Of a stretch of DNA of 64,000 bases, positions 55,206 through 64,000 are shown in pieces (position 1 is the first letter of the stretch; every line of letters begins with the position of its first letter). A program made the translations under genes and the position numbers. The DNA is from Leptolyngbya sp. CCY15150 (lineage in GTDB: Bacteria; Cyanobacteriota; Cyanobacteriia; RECH01). Below the pieces are notes generated by a model. The model ran no database searches, was not told the DNA's origin, and saw only the letters and a list, made by a program, of their open reading frames with translations. Location of the stretch: NCBI RefSeq assembly GCF_016888135.1, contig NZ_JACSWB010000135.1, positions 1 through 64,000 of the forward strand, given 5' to 3'.

Positions 55206-56414
55206 CTAAACTCCAGGGCTAGCGGACAGCAACCGACCATCAACTGTCCAGAGGCGTAGGGTTTGGGTGTCGTCTAGGGTAGCGATCGCTTCTCCGCTGG
55301 GGGCAAAGGCAACGGCCGGGCTACCCTGATGGCCTTCTAACTGCGCGATGGGATTCCCTGCCCGATCCCAGATCAGGACTGTGCCATTATCTTGGCTGAG
55401 CGCGAGTAGGTGACCCTGGGGGCTGAAGGCCAGGTGGTCTACCTCGGTGCCATCTGAGCTGGCAATGGGGGTGCCGTCTACCTGCCACAGGTGGGCGGTG
55501 CCGATGCCGTCTAGGGTGGCGATCGCGCGGCCATCGGGGCTGAAGTGGATGTGATCAATCCAAGATGGGTGCTCTAGGGTGGCGATGGCCTGGCCTGTCA
55601 TCGTCCACAGTTGGACGGCGGGGTCGAAGGTGGCATAGGTGGCGATCGCGTCTCCGCTGGGACTAGGAACCATGTCTATAATCCAGTCTTGATGGCCGTC
55701 TAGGGTGGCGATCTGGGTGCCGGTGGTGTCCCAAAGTTTGACGACTGGGGAACGGCTGCGGGTGGCGATCGCGCTTCCGGTTGGATTCAGGGCTAGGTCG
55801 GAGATGTGCAGGTGGGGCACGAGGAACTGGGGACGTTCTAGGGCGATGATCAGGGTGCCGGTGCTGTCCCAGAGTTGGGTGGTGCCGTCGCTGTGCAGGG
55901 TGGCGATCGCTTGACCGTTGGCGCTAAAGACCAGTTGCTGGACGGGGCGATCGGGGCCGCTGAGCTGGGCGATGGTGCTGCCGGTGATGTCGAGTAGGTG
56001 GGTGGTGCCGTCGGCATGGCCCAGGGCGATCGCTTCGTCTATGGGGCTGAGGGCAACGGTTGTAATGGGACTGGAAGGTTCTACGATGGTTGGCTGGCGG
56101 TGTTGGAGATCCCAGATCTGGAGCTGGGTGGGGTCGTAGATGAGCAGGCGATCGCTGCCCGCATTCCAGACTATCTGGGCGTCGGGGGCAACGTCGAGCT
56201 GGGCGATGGCGGTGCCGTCGGGATCCCATAGGCGGATGGGGCCGTTGGGGGAATGGGTGATCAGGGTATTGCTGGGATGCCAGATGATGTCGCCGCTGGG
56301 GTCTTCGTCCATCGCAAAAATGGCTAGGAGCGGTGCGGCTGGCTGCGGGGTTTGGGGGGGAAGGCTAGGGCCGGCGAGGAGGGGCAGGGTGAGTAGGAGG
56401 GCGGGAAAGGTCAT
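55206..56414 (-). CDS. exported WD40-like propeller protein
   Basis: 402 residues. A short signal-type start (MTFPALLLTLPLLAGPSLPP) is followed by about eight WD40-type repeats of the form AIATLHSDGTTQLWDSTGT and LLALSQDNGTVLIWDRAGNP. It lies 63 bases downstream of the STAND-WD40 gene, in the same direction. Its repeats share the DGT-LWD-GT style of that protein. It may be part of the same system, but is predicted outside the cytoplasm. Confidence 0.75.
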   Translation of the reverse strand: MTFPALLLTLPLLAGPSLPPQTPQPAAPLLAIFAMDEDPSGDIIWHPSNTLITHSPNGPIRLWDPDGTAIAQLDVAPDAQIVWNAGSDRLLIYDPTQLQIWDLQHRQPTIVEPSSPITTVALSPIDEAIALGHADGTTHLLDITGSTIAQLSGPDRPVQQLVFSANGQAIATLHSDGTTQLWDSTGTLIIALERPQFLVPHLHISDLALNPTGSAIATRSRSPVVKLWDTTGTQIATLDGHQDWIIDMVPSPSGDAIATYATFDPAVQLWTMTGQAIATLEHPSWIDHIHFSPDGRAIATLDGIGTAHLWQVDGTPIASSDGTEVDHLAFSPQGHLLALSQDNGTVLIWDRAGNPIAQLEGHQGSPAVAFAPSGEAIATLDDTQTLRLWTVDGRLLSASPGV

Positions 56415-56477
56415 GGGGGAATAGACGGAATGCGATCGCGGCTTAACTACAGTGGAACGGGATGAATTTCGGCATCG

Positions 56478-59400
56478 TTAGGGATCGCGGGGGGGAATAT
56501 TGCACATAGCGCGATCGCTCTCGGTCACGTCGGGGCTGTGAATGAGGTAGCTGCGCAAGCGACGACAGGCCCGGGCCAACAGGCTGTCAATATCCTGATC
56601 TACGGGCCACATAGTCACCCGTTCATGAGCAAGGTTTTCACCCATGAGGGCATTGCCGGGCTGAATCATCCACATATGGCTCCAGTCTGGGGCAAATCTT
56701 GCCAACCGTCCTTCATACTGGGCAATTTGCTGACCATTGAGCGTCCAAATACGCGTCGTGCGATCTCTACTACTTGTGGCAACAATGGTGCTGTCTGGGC
56801 TAAACTCCACCCGACTGATCGAGGACTGATGCCCCTCCAGTACTGCTAATAGGTTGCCAGATAAATCCCATAGGTGCACTGTACCATCCCAGCCACCTGT
56901 AGCAATGGTTTGACCGTCCGGGCTAAACTCCACCTGCCAGACAGGATCTTGATGTCCCTCCAACGCCGCCACAAGGTTACCCGATAAGTCCCAAAGCCTT
57001 GCTGTACCATCATCGCTACCTGTAGCAATGGTTTTTCCATCAGGACTAAATTCCACTACCTGAGTCCAGTCCTGATGTCCCTCTAGTACTGCCAAGGGAT
57101 TGCCTGATAAGTCCCAAAGTCTTGCTGTGCCATCACCACTGCCTGTAGCGATGGTTTGACCATCTGGGCTGAAGACGACCTCACTAACCCAGTCCTGATG
57201 TCCTTCCAGCACAGCTAAGGGGTTGCCAGATAAATCCCAAAGCCTTATTGTTTCATCATCGCTACGTGTAGCAATGGTTTGACCATCCGGGCTAAACACT
57301 ATTCCATCAACTGTGTTTTGATGTCCCTCTAAGCTTGCCAAGGGCTTACCTGATAAGTCCCAAAGCCTAACTGTATTAGAGTCATCCGTAATGGCAATGA
57401 CGCTGCTATCTGGGCTGAACGCGACTGTTATCCATCTGCCTTGATCTTGATATCCCTCTAGCACCGTTAAGAGTTTACCTGACTGATCCCATAGTCGCAC
57501 TGCTTCAGAGCTGTCTGTAGTGGCAATCGTGCTGCTGTCTGGACTGAATACTAGGCTTACCCTATCCTGATGTCCCTCCAATGTTGCTAGGAGGTTGCCC
57601 GATAAATCCCACAGCCGTGCCGTGCCATCATCACTACCTGTGGCGATGATTTTGTCGTCTGGGCTGAACACTACCTGCCTGATCTTGTCCTGATGTCCCT
57701 CTAGCACTGCCAAGGGTTTATCTGATAAATCCCAAGCTCTTATCGTATAACTGTTATAGCTACTTGTAACAACAGTTGTACCATCCGAGCTAAACACTAT
57801 CTGATCAACACTGAACTGATATCCCCTCAGCACGGCCAGTGGAGCACCTGTTACATTCCACAGATGCACTGCGCCGAAGCTGCTTGTAGCGATGGTTGTG
57901 CCACTCGGGCTAAACACTATTTGATTAACACCGGTCTGATGTCCTTCCAAAACGGCTAAGCGAGTGCCCTCCAAGTTCCACAAACGCGCGGTGCCATCGT
58001 AGCTTCCTGTAGCAATAGTTTCTCCATCTGGACTAAATACGACCTGACTGACTTCGGCTTGATGTCCTTCCAGTACTGCCAAAGAATTGCCCGATAAGTC
58101 CCACAGGCGCACAGTGCCATCGCTGCTTCCTGTAGCAATAGTTTCTCCATCTGGGCTAAATACGACCTGTCTGACTTCAGCTTGATGTCCTTCCAGCACT
58201 GCCAAGGGATTGCCCGATAAATCCCACAGGCGCGCTGTGTTATCTTCACCATGAGTGGCGATCGCATCCCCATCGGGACTAAACACCACCTGACTGATGC
58301 CCCCCTCATTCCCCCCTATGCGGGCCAGTTCATTGCCCTCCAAATCCCACAGTCGCACTATTCCATCTTCACCACAGGTGGCGATCGCATCCCCATCAGA
58401 ACTAAACTCCACCTGATTGCTGCCCCCCTCCTTCCCTTCTATGCGGGCCAGTTCATTGCCCTCCAAATCCCACAGTCGTACTGTGCCATCTTCACCACGG
58501 GTGGCGATCGCATCCCCATCGGGACTAAACTCTACCTGCCAGATGCTCCCCTCGTGTCCTTCCATTTGAACCAGTTCATTGCCGTTTAAGTCCCACAGCC
58601 GTATCTTGCCATTCTCGTCGCTGGTGACAATTATCTTTCTATCAGGGCTAAACTCCACCTGATTGACGACCCCCTCATGTCCTTCCATGCGGGCCAGTTC
58701 ATTCCCTTCCAAATCCCACAGATGTGCCGTTCCATCTTCTCCGCCTGTGGCGATCGTTTGTTCATCTGGGTTAAACGCCACAGTTGGAACATTTTTCTCA
58801 CCTACTTCAAGCCGGATTTCTCGAATTTGAGCGAGGCTGGTTTGGGTAGTGAACAAGGGGCTGTGGGCAGGATAGCCGTTCAGATTCTGAATGTTATGTA
58901 CCTGGGTCAGGCGCTGAAGATCATACAGGGCACGGGTCGCCAAGAGCAACGCCTCGGTTTGCTGGAATGAAAAGCGATTTTGGGCCGCCACCCCAGCACG
59001 TTCAAGTTGCGTCGCTTCACGAGCCAAGGTCAAGTTACGATTTCCGCGATACACAATGGACGACGTGAGCACGCTGGACAAAACGAAGATGGCAATCCCC
59101 GCTACTGACCACCGAGTTGCTTGCCGTTGGGCCTGCCCTAAAATCTGCTTCGCGTTTTTGAGTTCTTTCTGAGTGGCTAAATTTTCTTGCTCCAGAGCCT
59201 CTAACCGCTCCTTCAAATGTTCTACATCACTCCGACGCTGCCGCTGAATCAGTTCCGCGATGTAGTCATGCACCAACTGATAGCGATCCTGCGGTTCCTC
59301 CGGCAAATACATCACCAGCCCCGACCCACAGGCCACCCGCAACACCAGATCCAACGGCTCCGTCGGTTCCGTCTCCTCCTCCGTCTCCGGCTCCCCATCT

Positions 59401-61841
59401 CCAAACACCCGCCCCGGCAACAGCGCCTCCAGCTCCTTCACCAGCTCCGATCGCGTCTTTAGCGGTCGCGTTCCCCGCTCATCCGTCAACAAAAACAACA
59501 CCAGCTCCGCCAACTGTTGATGCTCCGGGCCACAGTTGTCCACCACCTCCTGCACATAGCCCGTCACCAACGCCTCCTTCGGCGCATCCCCCAACTGCTC
59601 ATAGGCCGCCAGAGTCGAAACCCCCACCGTCTGTAGCTGCGCCCCCACAATCTGCATCTCAATCGGCCGCACCTCCTGCAGCGGCCCACCCAGATCCTGC
59701 ACCACCCGTTCCACCAACGCCGGCTCTAGGCTAAAACGCGATCGCCCCGTCAGGTCAGCGATCGTCGCCCTGGCATCCTCCAACGATAAATTACCTAAGC
59801 CATAGAGCACCTGTCGCCCTAAAATATCGTGGCCGATGGCGCTCATGCTGTCTAGGCGATTGGCATCCAGCAGATAATGGATATAGTCCTCCCGCAAGGA
59901 GATCACCACCTTCACGTAGGGAATCGCTAAACAATCCCCCAAAAATTCAAAAAACCGCCGCCACTGCAAGCGATCGGGATTTGCGAAGAAGAACTCCTCA
60001 AACTGATCCAGCATCAAAATCGTGCGCAGATTCCGCCCCTCATTCTGGCGTAGCTGCTCCAACAACGATCCATCGGTTCCAGCCTTTCTTAAATCCCTCA
60101 GACCCTGACTGATCTGATGGGCCAAATCTGCCTGCCACTGCGCGGTGTAGTTGCGCATCACCACCACCAAATTATCGCGATAGTCGATGGGCTTGCGCAG
60201 CGCTGGCACCAGGCCGGCGTTCAGCAGCGAACTTTTGCCCACCCCCGATCCACCGTGGATCACCACCAGCTTATAGTCACTGCGCCCCAGCCGCTGCATC
60301 AACCTCTCTAGATCCAGCCGCCGCCCCGATGCAGCAATCTCCGGAGCCACGCCGTAGAGATCATCCAGGCCCTGGGGCTCTAACCCGAGCCGCCCCGCTC
60401 CCACAAAGGCGCGAATACCGGCATTCTTTTCCACCTCCAGCCGCGCCTGCTTCAGCTTAAAAGCCATGAGATACTGCCGTTGCTCTAGCCGCAGATCCCG
60501 TAACTCTTCCAAAATGGCGCAATAGGTGGTGGGATGGCCGCGATCGCCCCAGGCCCTTGCCTCTAGCAAATAAGCGATCGCCCCCTGAGGATTGCCCAAC
60601 CCCCGCTCTGCCTTGGCCAAATTGAGCAGGTAGAGACCCCGAATCCAGCCCGATTTCTCTGGCAGGCGATCGAGGATCTGCATAGCCTCCTGGGTGAGTC
60701 GCTTGGTCTCCGTCCACTGCTGCCGGTGCAGGGCGATATTGCCCAAAAAGCCATAGTCATAGGCCAACTTCAGGGGATAGTGATCCGGGCGATGCAGCTC
60801 CATCCCCAGACGGCAGTAACGCTCCAGCGCATCCCAGTCCTCCAGACGCTTCAGCACCCGCTGCAGCCCCGATAGGCACTTGGCCACTAAGTCAAGGCGA
60901 TCGCAGGCTTGAAAGATCTGAATACTGCGCTCCAAGGGCAGCCTCGCCCGTTGCCATGCCTTGCTGTCTACCCCATCCCCCTGCCGCCGCTCCCGATCCA
61001 CTACCCAGGCCAGATGGCGGCCTAGGAAAAAGTGGGCCATGCCGGCCCGCAGTTGGCGATCGCAGTCCTCCAAGGGCTCTTGGCTCGTCCAATAGTCAAC
61101 ACTGCGCTGAAAATACTGCCCCGGCTGATCTAAATCCTGCGGTTGGTGCTTGGCTAGGTTGAGGGCGATCGCCCAGTTTAGGGCCGCTTGGGCTTCGGGA
61201 TGGAGCGTGATCGGGCCTGCTTCATCTAGGGCGAGCTGTAGCTCTGATTGCTGAAAGGGGCCGAGGGGATTCAGGACCTGGAGCGTAGACGGCAGTTTCC
61301 CCGATCCTGGATCGAGGAGGCTGGCATAGATTTGGTCGGCGGCTTGGTGCAGGCCATGGCTGAGCCAAGCGGAGCTGACGGTGAAGTGGGTGACGTCTGA
61401 TGCCCAACTGACAAAATTGGGCGCTTCCCGCGCCAGTTGCACCTGGGTGGGATCATCGAGCCATAGGACAAAGGGAAAGGGGAAATGCTTACGAAACTCT
61501 TCGCGCACATTTTCCATCGCGCCCAGCACTTTCTGGAGATGTTCCACATGCCCCAACCCCATCACCATCAAGGCTTCTGGCTGGCGATCGCCCAAGGCAT
61601 CCCGCAGATTGGTAAACAGATTTTGGGCCGAGGGATGGAGCGTTAATTGGTCGAGGGTGAGGTTATAGCGATCGGCGCAAATCTGCTGTAGCTGCTGCGC
61701 CAACTGTTCTTGCAGATGGTCATACCGACAGTGGACGAGGTGCAATGAAAACTGTCCTCGCCCCAGATCCAGCACATCGGCCAACTCCTCTAGGCGAGTC
61801 GCGTTAGCGTCATGAAACTGGGCGGCATGATCATCGCTCAT
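56478..61841 (-). CDS. giant TPR-STAND NTPase with membrane span and WD40 propellers
   Basis: 1787 residues. Residues 1-215 resemble the domain preceding TPRs in bacterial NLR-like proteins (FPFVLWLDDPTQVQLAREAP). TPR-like helices run to ~480. The STAND NTPase at ~500-890 has Walker A VVIHGGSGVGKSSLLNAGL (~530) and Walker B LMLDQFEEFFF (~612). A coiled coil and one membrane span (~912-932, SVAGIAIFVLSSVLTSSIVY) follow, then 17 WD40 repeats of about 41 residues (~1017-1715). STAND proteins detect a trigger with their repeats and oligomerise on ATP binding. The start overlaps the upstream ATPase stop (ATGA). Confidence 0.9.
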   Translation of the reverse strand: MSDDHAAQFHDANATRLEELADVLDLGRGQFSLHLVHCRYDHLQEQLAQQLQQICADRYNLTLDQLTLHPSAQNLFTNLRDALGDRQPEALMVMGLGHVEHLQKVLGAMENVREEFRKHFPFPFVLWLDDPTQVQLAREAPNFVSWASDVTHFTVSSAWLSHGLHQAADQIYASLLDPGSGKLPSTLQVLNPLGPFQQSELQLALDEAGPITLHPEAQAALNWAIALNLAKHQPQDLDQPGQYFQRSVDYWTSQEPLEDCDRQLRAGMAHFFLGRHLAWVVDRERRQGDGVDSKAWQRARLPLERSIQIFQACDRLDLVAKCLSGLQRVLKRLEDWDALERYCRLGMELHRPDHYPLKLAYDYGFLGNIALHRQQWTETKRLTQEAMQILDRLPEKSGWIRGLYLLNLAKAERGLGNPQGAIAYLLEARAWGDRGHPTTYCAILEELRDLRLEQRQYLMAFKLKQARLEVEKNAGIRAFVGAGRLGLEPQGLDDLYGVAPEIAASGRRLDLERLMQRLGRSDYKLVVIHGGSGVGKSSLLNAGLVPALRKPIDYRDNLVVVMRNYTAQWQADLAHQISQGLRDLRKAGTDGSLLEQLRQNEGRNLRTILMLDQFEEFFFANPDRLQWRRFFEFLGDCLAIPYVKVVISLREDYIHYLLDANRLDSMSAIGHDILGRQVLYGLGNLSLEDARATIADLTGRSRFSLEPALVERVVQDLGGPLQEVRPIEMQIVGAQLQTVGVSTLAAYEQLGDAPKEALVTGYVQEVVDNCGPEHQQLAELVLFLLTDERGTRPLKTRSELVKELEALLPGRVFGDGEPETEEETEPTEPLDLVLRVACGSGLVMYLPEEPQDRYQLVHDYIAELIQRQRRSDVEHLKERLEALEQENLATQKELKNAKQILGQAQRQATRWSVAGIAIFVLSSVLTSSIVYRGNRNLTLAREATQLERAGVAAQNRFSFQQTEALLLATRALYDLQRLTQVHNIQNLNGYPAHSPLFTTQTSLAQIREIRLEVGEKNVPTVAFNPDEQTIATGGEDGTAHLWDLEGNELARMEGHEGVVNQVEFSPDRKIIVTSDENGKIRLWDLNGNELVQMEGHEGSIWQVEFSPDGDAIATRGEDGTVRLWDLEGNELARIEGKEGGSNQVEFSSDGDAIATCGEDGIVRLWDLEGNELARIGGNEGGISQVVFSPDGDAIATHGEDNTARLWDLSGNPLAVLEGHQAEVRQVVFSPDGETIATGSSDGTVRLWDLSGNSLAVLEGHQAEVSQVVFSPDGETIATGSYDGTARLWNLEGTRLAVLEGHQTGVNQIVFSPSGTTIATSSFGAVHLWNVTGAPLAVLRGYQFSVDQIVFSSDGTTVVTSSYNSYTIRAWDLSDKPLAVLEGHQDKIRQVVFSPDDKIIATGSDDGTARLWDLSGNLLATLEGHQDRVSLVFSPDSSTIATTDSSEAVRLWDQSGKLLTVLEGYQDQGRWITVAFSPDSSVIAITDDSNTVRLWDLSGKPLASLEGHQNTVDGIVFSPDGQTIATRSDDETIRLWDLSGNPLAVLEGHQDWVSEVVFSPDGQTIATGSGDGTARLWDLSGNPLAVLEGHQDWTQVVEFSPDGKTIATGSDDGTARLWDLSGNLVAALEGHQDPVWQVEFSPDGQTIATGGWDGTVHLWDLSGNLLAVLEGHQSSISRVEFSPDSTIVATSSRDRTTRIWTLNGQQIAQYEGRLARFAPDWSHMWMIQPGNALMGENLAHERVTMWPVDQDIDSLLARACRRLRSYLIHSPDVTESDRAMCNIPPRDP

Positions 61842-63199
61842 GGGGAGAGATCCTTTACACCGAGCAGAATAGGATTCACATCAAACCAGGATATGCCCTG
61901 ATCTCGATACTCAAACACCAGCCGACTGTGGATTAATGTTTTGTAACCCTCATCGCCGCTCACTCGCTTGCGATCGCTCACCTGACGCAGTAAGTCCCAT
62001 TCTTCGTCTGAGATCTGTAGGCTCATTTCATTGCAGCGTTCGCGAATCACCTGCTCTAGGGTGGCGCGATTCAGGGGCAGTTGACGGCGGCTTTTCATAA
62101 TCCAAGCGCTGAGCAGCCGCAGCAAATCGCGCACATGCCCGCCGCTGGCCTGGCAGAGGCGATCCAGACTTTCCGGTTCATCAAACACCAGATTGAGGTG
62201 CGCCAGGCGATCGCCCTCCGGCAGCTCCGGAAAAGCCCGCGCTAACACCATCTGACGCAAAAGCACCATGCCTGCCTCAAAGGCACTGCCGTCTTCCCGC
62301 TGCACCGGCACCATGGGCAACACCCGTGGATCATCGGGATAACGTTGGGTGAGATGCCCATACTCGCTGGAAAATTTGAGCGCTAGGGGCATGGTGTAAA
62401 TCGTATGGCAGCGCAGCCCGCGCAAACATTCGCTTTGGTCAATGTACAAATATTCTTGCTGCGGCCGGCCGTAGGGCTTGGGAGAATTGATCAGCTTTTC
62501 TAGACTATCCACAATCACCACCAGCCCCTGCTGCCCCTTTTGCTTCAGTTGAGCGATCGCCGGTTCCAGCAGCTCCCGGTTAATCGCCTCCAACAACCGC
62601 GTCTTTTGGGGCCCGAGAAATTGGTTAAGGCGATCGCGCAACAGCGAATCATTCTTGGCCTTAGCCGTAATTTTACCAATGCCCGTTGCCAACGAGAGAC
62701 CATCGTCGAGGTTAAAGCCCACTTCTCCTACCATAGGGATCGCCACTCCCAGTTCCGCTGACAGTTCCACCTCCGTATTCATCAGGCGCGTCGCCTTTTG
62801 CAGCAGATCCCGGAAGGTACGCGGCTGCTCTAGCTTCAGGGAATCAATACTTTCCCCCACCCGACGGGCGATCGCCAGCAGCACATCCCCAATATCCACA
62901 TCCGCCATATCCAAATCTTCGTTGGAGTCAAAATAGACGACGTGGAAGCCATCCGATTCCAGTTCCTGCTTCAGCCGCAGCAGTTCTGTCGATTTACCGC
63001 AGCCAATATGCCCGGTGAATAATACGCAGGTGGGATCATCCGAGGCATAAAAAGTAATCGTGTCCCGCAGATCCGCGATAATTTCACCCCCGCGTACTGA
63101 TGAAAAATCAATGTAGAGCGTCCGATCCGCCGCTTTGGACACATCCAGAGTTTGGCTCGGGTTCACACGCTGGTAGAAATCACGGATATTGAGCATCAT
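61838..63199 (-). CDS. P-loop ATPase coupled to the STAND protein
   Basis: 453 residues from ATG 63199 (MLNIRDFYQRVNPSQTL after a first Met); an in-frame GTG at 63220 is the alternative. Walker A FTGHIGCGKSTELLRLKQEL (~60), Walker B GLVVIVDSLEKLINS (~225), and a C-terminal winged-helix-like region with GGHVRDLLRLLSAWI as in AAA/ORC-type ATPases. It is translationally coupled to the 1787-residue STAND gene, so the products probably act together. No named family is certain. Confidence 0.8.
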   Translation of the reverse strand: MMLNIRDFYQRVNPSQTLDVSKAADRTLYIDFSSVRGGEIIADLRDTITFYASDDPTCVLFTGHIGCGKSTELLRLKQELESDGFHVVYFDSNEDLDMADVDIGDVLLAIARRVGESIDSLKLEQPRTFRDLLQKATRLMNTEVELSAELGVAIPMVGEVGFNLDDGLSLATGIGKITAKAKNDSLLRDRLNQFLGPQKTRLLEAINRELLEPAIAQLKQKGQQGLVVIVDSLEKLINSPKPYGRPQQEYLYIDQSECLRGLRCHTIYTMPLALKFSSEYGHLTQRYPDDPRVLPMVPVQREDGSAFEAGMVLLRQMVLARAFPELPEGDRLAHLNLVFDEPESLDRLCQASGGHVRDLLRLLSAWIMKSRRQLPLNRATLEQVIRERCNEMSLQISDEEWDLLRQVSDRKRVSGDEGYKTLIHSRLVFEYRDQGISWFDVNPILLGVKDLSP

Positions 63200-63261
63200 A
63201 GGTTGAGAATGCGATCGCACGTCACCCCAGTGTATACCGACTTTTCGTCATTGGCTGCACA

Positions 63262-63900
63262 TCAGGTCAGCCGACGCAAAATGATCACCCTCGTTTCATC
63301 ACTCCAGAGAGTCTCAAATCCTAGATGATCGCAGAGAAACTCGAAGGTTGTTTCATGGTAGAACGAGGTATGGGTCGGGTCTGTGGTGTAGTGCCATGTG
63401 GCAAAGTGATCCAGGCTAACCCAGCGATCGGTCATAATCCCTAACACTCCGCCTGGTTTAAGCAGGCTATGAATGCGATGAATATCTTGTCTGGGATGGT
63501 AGAAATGCTCAAAACACTCGGTTGCGAAGATAAAATCATAGGGCGATCGCAGGGGAACATCCAAAAAGATGGGATCGTAATCCTCACAGTCGATACCTTG
63601 CCGTTTGACCAGCTCCGACAGGGTAGGCCCAGGGCCACAGCCGTAGTCTAGCCCACACATGGTGTTATCTAGATAAGGCAAGGTTGGCTTGATGACGCGA
63701 TTTAGAAAGTTCACATACCCAACTTGCTCAATGCTGTTATGATGGGTGCCGTAGTAGGCTCGTTCGTCATCAAGGGACAGGTGATGGTCAGGATCGACAA
63801 AAATCAGTGAGCAGTGGCTACAGAGATAGTAGTGGCGATCGTCTGCACCGCTAACCTTCGCTGGCTCAGGGGTCAAGCACAATGGGCAGATTAGCTGCAT
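63262..63900 (-). CDS. class I SAM-dependent methyltransferase with N-terminal zinc ribbon
   Basis: 212 residues from ATG 63900 (MQLICPLCLTPEPAKVSG); ATG 63912 adds four. Two Cys pairs (CPLC and CSHC, 22 residues apart) form a zinc ribbon. The methyltransferase core has LDYGCGPGPTLSELV (SAM loop), an acidic DYDPIFL, and EHFYHPRQDI then LLKPGGVLGIMTDRW. It is 62 bases upstream of the ATPase gene, same direction, so possibly in one operon. Substrate unknown; such ribbons are common in sugar and small-molecule methyltransferases. Confidence 0.82.
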   Translation of the reverse strand: MQLICPLCLTPEPAKVSGADDRHYYLCSHCSLIFVDPDHHLSLDDERAYYGTHHNSIEQVGYVNFLNRVIKPTLPYLDNTMCGLDYGCGPGPTLSELVKRQGIDCEDYDPIFLDVPLRSPYDFIFATECFEHFYHPRQDIHRIHSLLKPGGVLGIMTDRWVSLDHFATWHYTTDPTHTSFYHETTFEFLCDHLGFETLWSDETRVIILRRLT

Positions 63901-63912
63901 GGTATCATCCAC

Positions 63913-64000
63913 ATAGAGTTTATCGTCCTAGGCTATCTTAGGATGCTGTACTGCCACAAAAGTAATTTACTTTTATTGAATCTGTTACAGGATTAGGATT
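63913..64000. other. right edge, no feature
   Basis: 88 AT-rich bases; the promoter of the leftward operon may begin here. Confidence 0.4.

Noticed and set aside
56700-58800. Regular repeats considered as a CRISPR array
   Set aside because: The 123-base units are in frame and encode WD40 blades; no short repeat/unique spacer pattern exists.

Overview
The window is chromosomal DNA from a cyanobacterium, probably a filamentous or Leptolyngbya/Oscillatoria-like form. The octamer GCGATCGC (HIP1) recurs in genes and intergenic DNA throughout. The gene content is also cyanobacterial: a Pix-type phototaxis cluster, a cytochrome c6 gene, an SmtA metallothionein with SmtB, and CysR beside sulfate transport genes. 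There are no rRNA, tRNA, phage or CRISPR features, and no intact transposase. All assignments come from reading the sequence and from knowledge of the families; no database search was run.

Layout. 1-4763 (minus): a pixGHIJ-like chemotaxis/phototaxis operon whose receptor gene runs off the left edge. 5184-5790: the ruin of a FAD/NAD(P)-binding protein gene. 6030-15456 (plus): a zinc-limitation island with two Zur-box-like sites, two COG0523 metallochaperone GTPases (one with a very His-rich loop), a WD40 protein, znuA-znuC-znuB, a degenerate CobW-like P-loop protein, and two metallophosphoesterase relatives with altered metal ligands. 15449-19231 (minus): an FdhF/YdeP-type molybdopterin oxidoreductase and two small exported proteins. 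19662-25017: a sulfate uptake divergon (cysA and cysR leftward; sbpA, cysT and cysW rightward). 26087-28595: hppD and an E. coli-type tyrA, which together lead from prephenate to homogentisate. 29268-34590: an OmpR-type regulator, an NMT1/SsuA-type ABC importer and a CHASE histidine kinase. 34822-37257 (minus): an arsenate resistance pair (GAPDH and ArsJ) behind an ArsR-type operator. 37731-39926: cytochrome c6, a TPR protein and the smtA/smtB divergon. smtA is only 56 codons. 40301-43364: a PAS histidine kinase divergent from a response regulator with an AraC output domain. 43751-47583: a cyanate operon (ABC importer plus cyanase). 48063-52505: a coiled-coil membrane protein, the remains of a DUF4384/caspase-type gene, and a beta-helix/RTX exoprotein. 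52965-55063: a MarR regulator with an ABC-2 exporter. 55206-63900 (minus): a methyltransferase, a P-loop ATPase overlapping a 1787-residue TPR-STAND-WD40 protein, and an exported WD40-like protein.

Scattered through the window are at least eight copies of a transposase-less element (MITE). They share the terminal inverted repeat GGCGTTGCTGAAT...ATTCAGCAACGCC and fall into three internal sequence classes. Several sit in promoter regions or inside operons. The most interesting loci are the zinc island with its Cys-substituted and dead metallophosphoesterase pair, the ATPase/STAND-WD40 operon at the right end (a candidate conflict or signalling system), and a cyanate-binding protein that carries about 125 residues ahead of its Tat/lipoprotein signal.
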